DNA from: Taxawa tesnikishii (nom. ined.)
Taxonomy: Eukaryota > Ascomycota > Dothideomycetes > Dothideales
NCBI GenBank assembly: GCA_030247885.1
Contig: JAPDRO010000012.1
Location: forward strand, 868,001 to 932,000
DNA: 64,000 nt
Reading direction: 5' to 3'
The notes under the pieces were generated by a model. It did not search any database. It had not been told where the DNA came from and was given only the letters and a program-made list of their open reading frames with translations. The translations under genes and the position numbers were made by a program. Of the stretch, positions 35,304-47,934 are shown one piece after another. Every line of letters begins with the position of its first letter. Positions within the stretch are counted from its first letter, which is position 1.

Positions 35304-35615
35304 TGTACTAGTTGGTACGAGTTCTTAAGTTCGTGGGGAGCTCGAGATCTTTCTTCGAGGTCGAGTGGAGCGGGCTATATCTGACTGTTTATACATTATA
35401 TACTACTTCCGCTAATTGGACCCTTGCGCAGTCGTCCCGCGGCTTTTCCCCGGTTGTCTCCGCTTCCGCTATCATTTAGCGATCTATGGCTCTGACATCT
35501 AGTGGTAGCTTCTGCCCCTCGAAACGTGGCAGTGACTGATAACGTGAGGTAGCTGGAAATTGAGGGCGTGCTCGTGGTGGCACGTAGTGCGCCTGGGGAT
35601 GTGGTGTTCGCTGTG
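35304..35615. other. BMT5 upstream region
   Basis: 312 bases between BMT5 and the target-site TA of the TIR element. Contains the BMT5 promoter; normal GC content, unlike the next kilobase. Confidence 0.4.
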
Positions 35616-35617
35616 TA

Positions 35618-36702
35618 TTCTCTATTTCAAAAGTGACCGGCCGCCAAGCGTCGAGTGATCGACACTTGTGTGTCTCCCCAAGCTTCGAATCTATGTCATT
35701 TTACGAGTTATTTTCGATGCTTTAGATGCGTAAAATACGTTATATAAGTTATGATATATATTGTTCGAAAGCTCTTAATATAAGGAATCTTTATATACTA
35801 ACTATAATACTTTATCTATAATATTTATTGCGTAAAGCTTAGAAATACTAATAACTTAATCTAATTCTACGTATAATTCTATAGATATTATAGTTATAAC
35901 TATAAAGCTTATACTAAAAGAAGCGTTTTATAAGAACTTTTTAATACTTTTCTTAAATTTAAAATAACTATACTATTTATAAAGTTATATAGAAATGTTT
36001 ATTATATTATAAAAGTTTATTTAGTAATAACTTTATAAATATTATAGTTATTAATAAAAAGAAGATAATATTAAAAAGTACTTATTAAATATATCTTTAA
36101 CTAGTAATAATATAAGTATGTAGCTTATATATAATGTATAAAATATATAAGTCTTATATCTTTAAAAAGAAAACTATATATAACTTTACGGATATTATAG
36201 TTATAACTATAAACTTTATATAAAAGAGGCATTTTAGTAAGAGCTTTTTAATACTATATTTCACTTTATAGTAATTATAATATTTATAAAGTTATTGTTA
36301 AATAAAGTGTTTTAGCCTTATAAATATTCTTTAATAACTTTATAAATATTATAATTATTATAAAGTTTAATATAGTATTAGAAAGGCCTCGTAAAACGCT
36401 TCTTTTTATATAAAATTTATAGCTATAACTAGTATAGTCGTAAAATTATCTTTAATTTTCTTTTAAAAAATAGAAACTATTCGTTTTATATATTATATAT
36501 ATGTTATATACTTATATTATTACTAGTAGAAGATGCGCTTTAACGAGAGCTTCTTAATACTATCTTCGATGTATTAATAGCTATAATATTCGTAAAGTTA
36601 TTATCAAAATAACTCGTAAAATGACATAGAATCGAAGCTTGGGGAGACATACAAGTGTCGATCACTCGACGCTTGGCGGCCGGTCACTTTTGAAATAGAG
36701 AA
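35618..36702. mobile_element. Element D: 1.09-kb palindromic TIR element (MITE-like), interior RIP-degraded
   Basis: Terminal inverted repeats of about 97 bp (35618-35714 and 36606-36702) differ at only two positions and start TTCTCTATTTCAAAAGTGAC. TA dinucleotides at 35616-35617 and 36703-36704 fit a TA target duplication, as in Tc1/mariner and many fungal MITEs. The interior is almost pure AT with no open frame. It contains several degraded copies of one unit (around 35870-35950, 36180-36255 and inverted at 36370-36440), so most of the element can fold on itself. The TIRs keep normal GC content while the inside is RIP-like, an unusual contrast. Non-autonomous; the family is unknown. Confidence 0.85.
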
Positions 36703-36819
36703 TAATTCTGAATCTGGATGCTCACGTGTTGCCGGCTCGGCGTGGTGTTCGCAAACGCGCCGGCGAGGTCGCAACTGGCTTCTTCGTTTTTTCGTAGTTC
36801 GTGTCCCCCAGGTCGCTCG

Positions 36820-38400
36820 TTATGCCAAAGTGAACCGTCTCAGCTCAGTCTCAGGCAAATAAGATGCATGATCTTCCTTAACGTTGAGCATCCATGAATC
36901 GCCGAGTAAACGGAACTGACCATCGCACCTTTTGCGAAGCACAAATGGCCTAGGGCAACCCAGAAAGCAGCAGACGGTATCGCCCGGACGGGCAGTATGT
37001 GGTATCCAGCCGAAATGTTGCCCTGAACAGCCTGAAAGCGATGCCAGTAGGAGCTCACGGTCTACAGAGCTGCGTCGCCAGCTATTCGCCGATTCGTTCT
37101 GGCACGCCAGATAGTCGATCACAGGGTCATGAACCTCATCGTCCGCCCCCAGCGACAGCTGCTGTCTCAATCCATCGTCGAAATCGTGCAGCTGGCGCAA
37201 ATTTTGAGCATACATCTTCTCCGATGCCTCTGTATGCCGGTGTTGGACACCATGGTGGCAAGAAGTCATTTCAAAGGTCGTTCCAAAGTTGTGGCGATGT
37301 AGCAGTTCTTTGCACTGCTGCAAAGACAACCTGTTCGCCATATGACGCCAAATAAACTTTGTGCAACGCGCTACCCACTCCAATCGAAAGTGGTTCCAGT
37401 GAGCTAGGCCGTCCTTTGGACATGCTGAAGTATCCAAAATGTGCGAGACCGTGGCGAGTTGAGCGCCTTTCAGCGCAATCTCTTGCGGACGAAGCGGATC
37501 CAGCCTGTATTCCGGCTTTCTTGCATGCGCCATCTCGCGATATTGCCGGACTCCCGATACGAAAGGCTCGCCCAACCCCAACGCATATTCTTCGGCCTTC
37601 CTTTGGGCCCTCTTCGTCAAACGATGGAATCGAGGAGTCCAAGAACACCATAGCTCAGCCTCCTCTTCATTGTCTGGCTGGTTGTCAGTCCCAGCTAGCG
37701 CAAGGAGGAGTGAGATGTGAGGCACGGATTGCATCGTGCGAATATGTTTCGAACTCGTCGTCCCATGGATACTCGTCCGCACCGTTATAAAACAAGATTC
37801 GGGAACCACAGACCGGTTCCTGTACGACCCATAGGCGGGAGAACCATGGTTTGTTTGCCAGCTTTTGAATTGCAGTCTGAAGGTGACTTGTTGCTTTCGC
37901 CCAACGTTCGTACCCTGTCTGCTCTCGCATAGCCTCCATTTCTTTTGTCGATCTGGGATGGTCTCTAGGTAGACCGAAAGCGCAATCGCGCACCGGACTT
38001 GGCTCGAGCTACCAAGTCGGTCCCTCACTTTTGCCTAACTATACAAGTACTTGAGATGCTTCTTGGTAGACGTCCGCCATCCTTGCCACTTGTGCTGCGC
38101 GTTCTTGGTCATCGAGCTGGTTGATGCAGATTGCATCCGCCCACAAAATGCGCTCTTTGTTCTTGAGCCTTAGGTACTGTATGGCGCAGAAAAGCGAGCT
38201 TGTTACGCCGAGTTGAGATCCACCGGAGATGGACACCGTATGGGTGAGCTTTGAGCTTCCCCAAGCATAAGACAGAGCCTCACAGGGTTGGCTCAGAAGT
38301 CGTGTGGCAACCCTTGGCGACTGTAGCCTGTTACTCAATGTATTGTTGAGTGAATGGATCTCAAGGACAACAGGATAGTCTAATGTGAGGGGTAGGTTTG
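36820..38400 (-). pseudogene. HET-domain (heterokaryon incompatibility) gene, decayed
   Basis: On the minus strand the HET signature runs from EALSYAWGSS through RILWADAICINQLDDQERAAQVARMADVYQEASQVLV, followed in another frame by a KPWFSRLWVVQEPV motif and, to 36820, a C-terminal GDTVCCFLGCPRPFVLRK segment. These are the three conserved parts of HET proteins, in order, but they lie in more than one frame and the first is closed by a stop of RIP type. No normal start is seen; the frame upstream of 38338 is open only briefly. HET proteins trigger programmed death on contact between unlike strains. Between two AT-rich islands, this copy looks broken; about three interruptions. Confidence 0.7.
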
Positions 38401-39040
38401 TTAATCAACAGCAGATACACCCTCTCGGATCTTCTACCGTATGTTGATAAGCGACTGCTTTGTGCGTACATCGCCTCCAGAAGATTCCCCGAACGCGCAG
38501 AGAGATTACCGTCTTAATTTTCCGTCCACCTTCCACTCTGAGAGGGGAAACGCTCATCAGCTTTCCTGCATGTCTCCAAGCTGCCACCTGGTTGCCTTCA
38601 GGCGCATTCTCAACATTGTACCGTGCATATACTTCTTCATGCACTTAGAAGGTTTCACACCGGTCAGCGTGGTCACCGGATGTCTACAGCCTGATTTTGC
38701 GTCATGCGCGCGGTACAACACCCCTCGCTGCAAGAGCGGGACGAGGTATCGCAGTATATCTGCAAGCTCCACAAATATAGAGCACAATTGGTGGGTTAAA
38801 CCCGCGATACATTGGGGACTTGCTCGAATGCTAGGGGCGGCTCTAGATGTCACAGCCGGATGTCTTGCTCCTGACCGGTACTAGCATACCAAGAACCGTA
38901 GTGTTAGCATACGCCGAGGCAGACGCCTCCACGCGTACCAGGTCCCCAAAGACAGGCTGGATCAAAAACTCTTTGTCATCGTGAGCTATCAGGTCAAAAT
39001 CGATCCTGAAACCGAAAAACGCTAGAAGCAAGTAATAGAC
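38401..39040. other. Spacer with unassigned short frames
   Basis: Normal GC content; minus-strand frames of 60-98 codons occur (38405-38644, 38557-38853, 38843-39031) without recognisable domains. May be the 5' remnant of the HET gene or another relic. Not called. Confidence 0.3.
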
Positions 39041-39548
39041 AACCTAAAGTAACTATTACGTATATATCGGCTTAACCCTAATCTCGGCATAAATATCCCA
39101 GTGATAAAAAATATTAATTACTATAAAGCCTAAAAAACTCGACTATGTTATTCTTACTACTAGTAAAACTATTTATTTTAAGTCTATAATTAGGGTATAT
39201 AAACGCTTTATAAAGAGTAAAAGATATATACTTTACTTAATATATAGTATTATCTTTTAAATTTTCTATTACTCTTACTTTATACATTATATTATAGAAA
39301 AAGAAAATACTAGTTATAAAGAAAGAAAGATATTTTCTATAAGTATATAGCTTAGTATAATTATATAATAAGTAACTATAAGCTTAATATAAAAGAAAGC
39401 TAACTAATCTAAAAAATAAAGTTATATTTAGAATCTTAATTAACTTTCCTAATTATTTAACTTTCCTATTAAGTATATTATACTTCTACTACTACTTATA
39501 TAGTAACTTTCTACTATCTCTAAGTTATTTCCTCTAAAGCTTACTCTA
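39041..39548. repeat. Small AT-rich RIP-like block
   Basis: About 500 bases made almost only of A and T with few CA or TG dinucleotides, no open frame, running up to the last exon of the histidine kinase gene. I cannot match it confidently to the transposon families seen elsewhere in the window. Confidence 0.55.
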
Positions 39549-42500
39549 TTATAGTAGTAGTTCTCTTTCCCGCCGATTCAAATTATTTATAAGCGCTAGT
39601 ATACGTTTAATAAGCTCGGGTATACGGAAGGGCTTTGTCTATAACGTGTTAGTAGAACGTCTATATATATGTTAAGTAGTCATTACTTACTACGACCTCG
39701 TCCATTCCCGCCTCGATGCATAAAGCAATCTGATCAGTGCGGGCATTTGCCGTTGTCCCGATAATAGGTACATGCCGTAGGATTTTACTAGTCCTTTCGA
39801 GCTCGCGAATTCGTCGTGCGCAGGTCAATCCGTCCATGATTGGCATTTCCACATCGAGAAGGACGACGGACAGGGGTATTCTGTCTGCTTCGGCAGAGCC
39901 AAAGAAGGTCGTGGTTGCCAGTACACTCAGCGCGTCTAGACCGTGATCCGCGACATGGACTTTGGCGCAACCCATTTGGCGAAGCGATCGTGCCGTAACT
40001 TTTTGGTTGATCGCATTGTCTTCAACGACTGGAGTTTTCGTTAGTGACGTTGTCTTGTGAGGAGTTATGTACTCACCCAGGACATGCAGGTCCTGCGTCT
40101 TTGTTGCGGATGTGATTGAACTAGCTGTCGCATCTGTTTGGTCGACGCCCGAGCGTACTGGATGATCGAGCCCAACGGAAGATTGCAGGGCTTCTGGCGG
40201 TGACGCTACACGAGTAGCCTTGACGTAGAAGGCAAAGGTACTCCCTTCGCCTGATTCGCTGTGTACCCCGATTTGACCCCCTTGTAGCTCCACTAACTCC
40301 CTGCTGATGAACAGGCCCAGGCCACTACCACCATACTTGCGATCCATACGTCAGCTACCTCTCATGATACTACTCGAACTTTGATGCTTACTTGTTTGTA
40401 GGTCTTTGGCGAAGCTTGACTGAATCGATGGAACAGATGCTCCTTCTCGTTCTCACTGAGTCCGCAGCCTGTATCCTGGACACTAAAGATCAAGAAGAGC
40501 TCCTCACCAATCGGACCTTGACCCGTCGCCGCAGACTGCGCTGGGTCGTCGGGTGCTTTTTGCGAGGCTTGATGAGCGTGACCTGGCAGTCATTAGCGGT
40601 AGGTCTTAGTCGTGATGCGGCAAGACCAATGGTGATGTGACGTTTGTTCGATTCTTGGGTGAATTTGATGGCGTTTGTCATTAGGTTGATAATAACTTGC
40701 GAAAGCCTGCCAGGGTCAAGAAGGACATAGTCGACGGCGAGGTCCTTGTAGCTTTGTCGAATGGTCATGGAACCATGGATGTCTGCATGATTCAGCTCTG
40801 CCTTAACCATCCTAAGTACTGATTCGATGATCGTCGGCGGTTGTACTCGCTCCGGAGCAAGCACTAGAAGCTTAGCATCTAGTTTCGAAAAAGTCAAGAC
40901 CTCATCAATGATACTCTTTTGGTGTTTGGCACAAATTGTAATGGTCTGTGCAGTGTCGACCAGCATGTGTCGCGCATCTGCTGTTAAAACGCTGGCTTGG
41001 TCATCTCGTACAACAGGAGGCAGCGATGATAGAATGACATCTGCGAGTTGCAAGATGGAGCTTAACGGATTCCGCATCTCATGTGATACCTGGAAGTGTC
41101 AGACCTGATCTCTTCTTGTGATAGCGAAACAAAGGGCAGCAGCCATGCGAGATTCGTGTTGGTCCTCTGCACAGCTCTCGTCTGCGACGAATCTATAGTC
41201 TCGTACCATGTCAATGAAGTTTTCCGAACTCCTCTTGGTTTCTAGCGCATCCGCAAGTCTTTGTTCAACCAGCGACTCTGTGAGCTTTCTCGAGGAAACA
41301 TCCATAAGCCAACCATACAAGAACTCCAGGTTGCCGTTTTCATCATAGCGTTGTTGAATAGCAGTTTCAAGCCAGCGAAATCCAGTCGAAGAAGAATCCG
41401 ACTTGACACGGAACTCGGCATACACAGGTTCTCTAGTCTCGATCACCGCCTTCCAAGTTAGACCAAGCTTTTCGACGTCTTCATCGAACACAGTATCCCG
41501 CCAACCAGACCCTATTTCGGCTTGGAAAAATCTTTCTCTGCTCATACCAAGAAGCTCGAGGCACGTGTCATTAACGTATGCAGGATAACCGTCACTCTTG
41601 TGCACACACATCCCTATTGGAGCATCGTGAAGCATTCTTGTAAAGTTTTGCTCACTCTTCTCCGCTTTCACAGTCACTATTTCCAGCTGCTGAGAAAGCG
41701 CTGTGACAATTTCCTGAGCTTTCCGCTGCTCGTCAGGTAGTGACAAAAGCAAGGTTGATTTGAACAGCAAACCGCGAAGTGATTCAGCAAACTGGCGACT
41801 GCTGGAGTTGGACAGCCGCATCGGATTCAATCCTAAGACCACGATGCCGGACAGCTGATGACCATCGAGACCGACAATTGATAAAACATATGCAGTGGTG
41901 ACGACACCAACATTCGGAACAGATGACGCCAGCTCCGGAGGTAGTGTGTTTTTCCCTTGCTGTAGTACAACAACTTCGTTGGTAGAGTGCTCCAAAGCTT
42001 CGTTGATTGCGAGCGGCACATCAGGACCAAGACCTTCGATGCCATAGGAGGTCTGAAGTTGAAGTGGTTCCGCATCGGAAGATAGGGACACAGACGGGGA
42101 TCGGGAATAAACGATGGCATATGACACGTCAATGGACTTTTCCCTTAGCGTGCGCAAAAGTGCCGTCCAAAGGTCTTGCATGTCGGCTGCCCTTGGGACG
42201 TTTTCCAAGAAGGTCTTGGAAATCTCATGTCGGTTCTCTTGTAGGACCGTCTCGGTAGTTTCGGTGAATTCGGCTAGAACGCCCAAGAATCGGCCGTCAA
42301 GTGAAGGAATTGGGAGAAAGACAAAGTCGAAAAACGTACTCTCCGGAAAGCCGTACCGCATCATAACGAGTTCGCGCTTTTTGTTTTGCACGGGGTTTCC
42401 TCGCTTTATGCCAGTGTTGATAACCTCAAGGATTTCTTCTAGCATGGTGGCACCCCACACATCATTGAGTGAGTTTCCAAGGGAACGAGGATGCATTTCA

Positions 42501-43362
42501 CCCACAACAAATCTAGCCGCCGCATTGTAGAGCATACACAGATCTTTGCCCCAGTACAGAACGCGAGGCTCGCTAGAGGCAAGGATTGTAGTATACATTT
42601 GACGGAGGATTGGAGGCCAGTCTCGCAGAGGACCAAGGGCCGTCTGCTCCCACTTATGGTTCACGAGGAAATTGATCCATGAATCGGAAGTGGGATGAGG
42701 GAACAGGAACCAATCCACAGCTAAATCCTCGAGCGGGATATCGGCGTCCCCAACCCGAGGGTCAGGATCGGTAGCGGCGTGGGAATAGAGCGTGCTGGAC
42801 CCTGGTGACAATGCATTGTCCAGCACCTGCCGCTTGACGGGAACCATATCCTGTCGGAGCCTTTCTTGAGTTTCCGGCTCTTCAACTGAACGAGTGCCTC
42901 GTAATTCGATGGTCCTAATCTCTGACTGAGTCTCCGGTTCAGTCTCCAGCAGACTCTCCACTTGGCCATTATAGCGACGGTCTTGCCTACAAAAGACTGC
43001 CGTCCATGCGCCTCCAATCCTCTTACTCGACCAGACCCGCGAGGCGAATGTTCCCAAGTTCTCGATTCTTTGTTGATGCTGCGTTGTGCGACTACCCGCG
43101 ACATCGGACAGCGTGTGGATCCATTCACTGACTGTGACTTCTGCGAAGTCTCTGTGACAAGCGCATCGAGGGCGGCATTGCGAAAGATTATTCGAGGAGT
43201 TGTCAATTGCTCGAGCACAAACGTGGGGCGATCGTCGTCAGAAATGAAGTCGAGAAAGATGTTAAGCTCTAGTGGCAGACCTGCAGCCGACGCGTGCGAT
43301 GCTCCGGACGAGTCGAGCGCCGATGTCATGTCTATCTGACATCTGTTAGCTAATGTTTCCAT
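39549..43362 (-). CDS. Hybrid histidine kinase with PAS and receiver domains
   Basis: Phosphorelay sensor kinase. Exons on the minus strand: 43362-41207, 41089-40392, 40335-39691 and 39638-39549. Domains in order: long N-terminal sensor region with FASRVWSSKRIGGAWTAV, a PAS domain (MLHDAPIGMCVHKSDGYPAY on), H-box VSHEMRNPLSSI (joined by intron 41090-41206), N-box INLMTNAIKFT, G1 QDTGCGLS, G2 YGGSGLGLFISREL (intron 40336-40391) and a receiver with VVEDNAINQKV, phospho-acceptor VVLLDVEMPIMDG and the invariant Lys in TKPFRIPELI, supplied by the last 90-nt exon after a perfect TACTAAC branch site. Two frame breaks: C3 43095-43097 and T5 40557-40561 (plus strand), each needing one base more. The start could also be 43329. 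Cytosolic; the ligand is unknown. Confidence 0.88.
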
Positions 43363-43712
43363 CGCGACGCATGACTCATTTATGTGGAAAGATTTCTTGT
43401 CGTTAAGCCTTAGGTGTCTGTCCAGGGTTGAGGTGGACGGATAATCTATAGGACTTTGCGCGGTAGTCTCCAAATTGTTCTCGTATCTACAATACCTCGG
43501 CGGAAGTCTCGGAAGTCTTCCGCGGTAGATCGTTGCAACGCGTCAACTAGAATCTACTCTATTAATTTGACTACTACTATAGAGCCTTAAACGCGTACTG
43601 TTGCTATAATCTCGCGTAATCAATGTTACCGTCGTACGAAGCTCTTACTAGCTATAAGAAATTAGATAATTAAAGTTATTATTATTAAGATATAATAATA
43701 TTTAATATATTA

Positions 43713-45556
43713 ACGTGTTTTATTACTAAGTAACTACCCTCTACTAAGTAGCTACCCCTTACTAATATCGCGACTATTATAGACTATTACCTTTATATTA
43801 TAATACTATATAAAGATATACTTTAACTTATAATATTATTTAAAAGTATTACTATCGTTTATATTTATTATTTCTATAGTATAAGTACGTATATTATAGC
43901 TAGTCTTATTATAACGTTTATAGTACCTTTACGCGCGTACTTTCTTTATAAGTTATTTAGTACCTTTCTTACTATTATTATTCTTTTTAATTATTAAATC
44001 TTATACGTTACTTACTATTAGGCTTTCCTCTATTTAAATATACTTTCTTTTACAACTACGCTACTTTATTAACGCCTTAATTAACTTCTAAAGACTTGCG
44101 ATTTCCCTTATTTATAACTCTAATTTATAACTTATAATAGCTACGCCTTTAGTAAGCAAATTTATAACTTATAAGAGAGGCGAAATAAGTAATTCTTTAT
44201 ACTATTATATTCGCTTATAAACTAGCGTTATCTACGCCTTTATTTCCTTTAAGTTAGCTAGTATTTTAGACTCCTATAAAGTAACTTTTAATAGTACAAA
44301 TATTAGTATATAAAGTACTACGTTAAGCTTTAATAGTATTTACTTTAAGTCGTAAGGAACTAAACTAGTACTTTTAAAGCTTACTAGGATATTTTCCTTT
44401 ATAATTGCCTTATTAAAAGTAATATAAAAGGCTAGTAAGAAGGCTTCTTTTTAACTTATATAGTAAAGTACTATAACTAGCTATTAATCTTCGCGTTATA
44501 TACTTACTTTAAGGGGTAAAATAGCTTACATTAAGCGACTATAATAAGTATAATAAGTATAAGAATATATAAAGAATAATAATCTTTTATTCTTTATAGT
44601 AGTTATAGAAATTATAACTACTATAACTCTCGTAACTATCTATAATTAGTAGGTAATATATACTTACTTAACGCGCCTTTATATATACGTTAAAGTACTT
44701 TAACTACTTTAAAGTAAGCTTATTTATCGTCTAGCTATTAGCGCTAGTCTTAATTACTTAATCGCGAGGTAGGCCGACGTACTAGCTCGATATAAGGACT
44801 TTACTATTAAAGATAATAAAGAGTAAGATAGTTTACTTAGTAGTATAAATACCTTAGATAATTATAACTTACTCCTAGTTACTTAGCTATATCTTTTAAG
44901 ATTACTTTATTTCTTAGAGCTTATAAAGACTATTTAAGCGTTAATTATACCTATTATAAACCTAGACTTATTAAAGTTATATATATCTTTATTTAGGATA
45001 TTATACTTTTCTTTATCTTTTAACTAGTTCGAACTAGAGTATTATAATACGTACGTCTTCGTTTAAGGCTTACTAACAATTATATAGATAACTATATTAA
45101 AGCTTAACTTCCTTAATATACGTCTTAAACTTATTTACTTAGTACTTACTAATAAGTCCTTTACTATATATAGTAAGTAAATCGTTAGCTATTTCTTTTA
45201 CTATAGTCTTTATAGTACTTATTTCTCGTAAGTCTAGCTTAAGTATACGTACTATTATCGCCTCCTCCTTTATTTTCTTTAGCTTCTTTAAGTTAAGCTT
45301 ATAGTTGCGTTATATAAGCTTTTTATCGCGTTATTATCTTAGTATCGTTCGGGAGATATTATATACCTTAGACGCATATTTTATACTATTAAAAGGAGTT
45401 ACTTAAGTAGCCTTAATAGTAAGGTATAATATACCTTTATTATAAGTAAATTATACGTTACGTCGTAGTAGTATTATTATAATAGTTTATAATAGTTACG
45501 ATATTAGTAAGGAGTAACTACTTAGTAGAAAGTAGCTACTTAGTAATAAAATACAT
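43713..45556 (-). mobile_element. Element A1: pogo/Fot1-like DNA transposon, RIP-destroyed (1.84 kb)
   Basis: Bounded by TA (43711-43712, 45557-45558) and by inverted repeats of about 75 bp beginning ACGTRTTTTATTACTAAGTA. A second copy (A2, 61452-63299) in the same orientation has nearly the same length and ends. The coding direction is minus: around 45190-45240 the reverse strand reads LDLREISTIKTIVKEI and then SKY-VNKF, which matches the CENP-B-type DNA-binding domain of Fot1/pogo transposases (LDLRGFPP..., VGKxWVxRF). Stops in all frames. 1.84 kb with TA duplications is the usual Fot1 size class. Confidence 0.85.
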
Positions 45557-46089
45557 TATAATAATTTCTATTATTAATAAGATAATTAAGTATTATAGTT
45601 AAGTAACTTAAGTAAAATACTTAAGTTTTACTAGTTACTACTTTATTAAGTTTATAAAAATAAGAAATACTTAAGTAATTAACTTTCTTTTTATAGTAAG
45701 AATTAATATAAGTATAATTATAATAACTAAGTTACTAAGTTAGTAAAGCTTATATATTATTATTGTTTCTATTAGAACTTAAAGCTTTTAATAAGGAATA
45801 AACTTAAAAGAAATATTTAACTTATAATTAAAGAAATTTAATTAAGGTTAAATTATATAGTATTATAAAAAGGAAAATTAACTTTAAAGTATAATAGTAT
45901 TTCTTTTTAACTTGTAATAAAAGTAACGTTACGTAAGTATCTTCTCTTATATACCTTAGGTAAAGTTATATATATTAACATTTCTCTTTAATATATAAAT
46001 AAAGGATCTTATTATAGTAATTATTTCTATATAAGTTTTACCTTAAGTACTTTTAAAGACCTTTTAATTAGTTTTCTAAAATACTTATA

Positions 46090-47934
46090 ACATAAACTAC
46101 GAGGAAGTAAGATAAGTAAAGAAGTAAGATATAATAATATTAATATTTATATTTGATAGTTACTTACGTACTATAATAATAATATAGTTAAAATCTAAGT
46201 TACTATATATATTTTTAAGTACTTTATCTTCCTTATCTTTTAGTACTTCTTTAATTGTACGCTTACGTAAGCGTCCGCGTAGTTTTTAGTTAATAACTTT
46301 ACTTTAGTTACTTTAGTTATCTTAAGTACTTCTTACGTACTAAATATAAACTTACTCTTTAATATAACTTACTTTCTCTTCTTTTAAACTTTTCGTATAT
46401 TAAGAAACTTTTCTTATTTTTAAAGTTACTTACGTAAAGTAACGTTCTTATTATACGTTACTTTAAAAGCGCGAGTTATTTACTTTATATATTACTTTAC
46501 TAGGGATAAAGCTTCTTAAATTACTTTAATTATAAAGTTAAATAGTATATTTACTTTACGTAACTTAGTATTATTTAGAGGAAAGTTATTAAGTAGCAAA
46601 AGGTCTAGATTAAGTTATTATAAAGGTATATAAAGTTATAAATCTACTATAGTCGATTTTATAAGTAACTTATTAAGTATTATTATAAGGCTTAGTAGTA
46701 TTAAACTAGTAGCTTTCTATTTACTTAAAATATTCCTTATTATAATAACTTTAGCTCTTACGTATATATATATCTTTATTTACTTTACGCGCGATATATA
46801 GTTAAACTCGACTTATAAAGTAGTACTAGTTTCTAAAGTTAGCGCGTACTTAAGTAATATAAATACGCTAATATTAAGTAGTTAGAATATATATAAATAG
46901 TAAGGTAATAAGATAAGTAAGTCGATCGTATTTTCTATATAAAAGGTAATTACTTTTACTATTATATAGCTATTATAGCTATTTATAATTAGTATTCTTT
47001 ATATTATAAAGTTATTAGGCTATATTAAGAGCTCGAAAACTATAGTTAACTATTAAAAACTATAACTATTAAATGTCTAACTATTACTACTAGTTAAGAA
47101 CCTTTAGTTTAAAGGTATATATAAGGGTACCTAGGTAGTATTAATATATTTAGCTTTAAAGATAATTAAGGGAAGTATAATAGCCTTAGTAGTACTTATA
47201 TACTCGATTATAATTATTTACTCTTAATAACTTATAACTACCTTTTAACTAAATATCTTACGTATATTAATTAAAGCTCTTAATATTTAACTTACTTTAA
47301 TAGTAAAGTTAAACTCGTCTATATTATATACGCGCTCTAAAGGATAGTTATATTCTATAAAAAGTTTCGTTATTACGTTAAATTACTTCTTTATAATATT
47401 ATAACTTATTATATTAAAGCGCGTACTCTTAATTTAATAAGTCTAAATACTTATAATCTTAAGATAGTAAGTCTTAAAGTAGTTAAGCTACTTCTTACTA
47501 ATTAGCCGAGGAGATAGTAGTAGTTTCTTTAATAATTATATATATACGCGTCAAATTTCCTCGACTATTTATATAACTAATATAAGTAAAGTAAAAAGTT
47601 AGTATATATAAGACGTATAATCTATTTAACTAACGTCTTCTCTTTTGCGTTTAAAAGGATTTAATTCGATTTATACGCTATAGCGCGTAAAGGTTATTTA
47701 GCTATATAATAGTATATAGTAATAAGAGAAATATTAAATACGTAAGTAGCGTCTTAAACTAATTTATAGTCTTTGTTTTTACAAGTAGAAATATACTTCT
47801 AGATATTAGCTTTAATATAAACTTACTTATCTAGTATAGAAGTACTTATTATTAGTAGTAGTAAGTTTAAAAGTCGAGAAGACGAGTTTTAGTATCTTAC
47901 TTCCTTACTTATTTTACTTCCTCGCGATTTACGT
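46090..47934 (-). mobile_element. Element B1: pogo/Fot1-like DNA transposon, RIP-destroyed (1.85 kb)
   Basis: TA duplications at 46088-46089 and 47935-47936; TIRs of about 42 bp starting ACRTAAACYRCGAGGAAG. The transposase lies on the minus strand: near 46890-47010 the decayed DDE region reads RILIINSYNSYI and IDLLILLPYYLYIF, then LLNISVFILLKYAL. These are RIP-shifted versions of LLILDGHxSHxT, LLILPPHxSHxLQ and PLDxxVFxPLKRAL. A second copy, B2, lies inverted at the right end of the window. Confidence 0.85.

Noticed and set aside
46090-47934. Repeated AT-rich sequence as an LTR-type element
   Set aside because: Ends are inverted, not direct, repeats with TA duplications, and the decayed coding text fits a Fot1/pogo DDE transposase.
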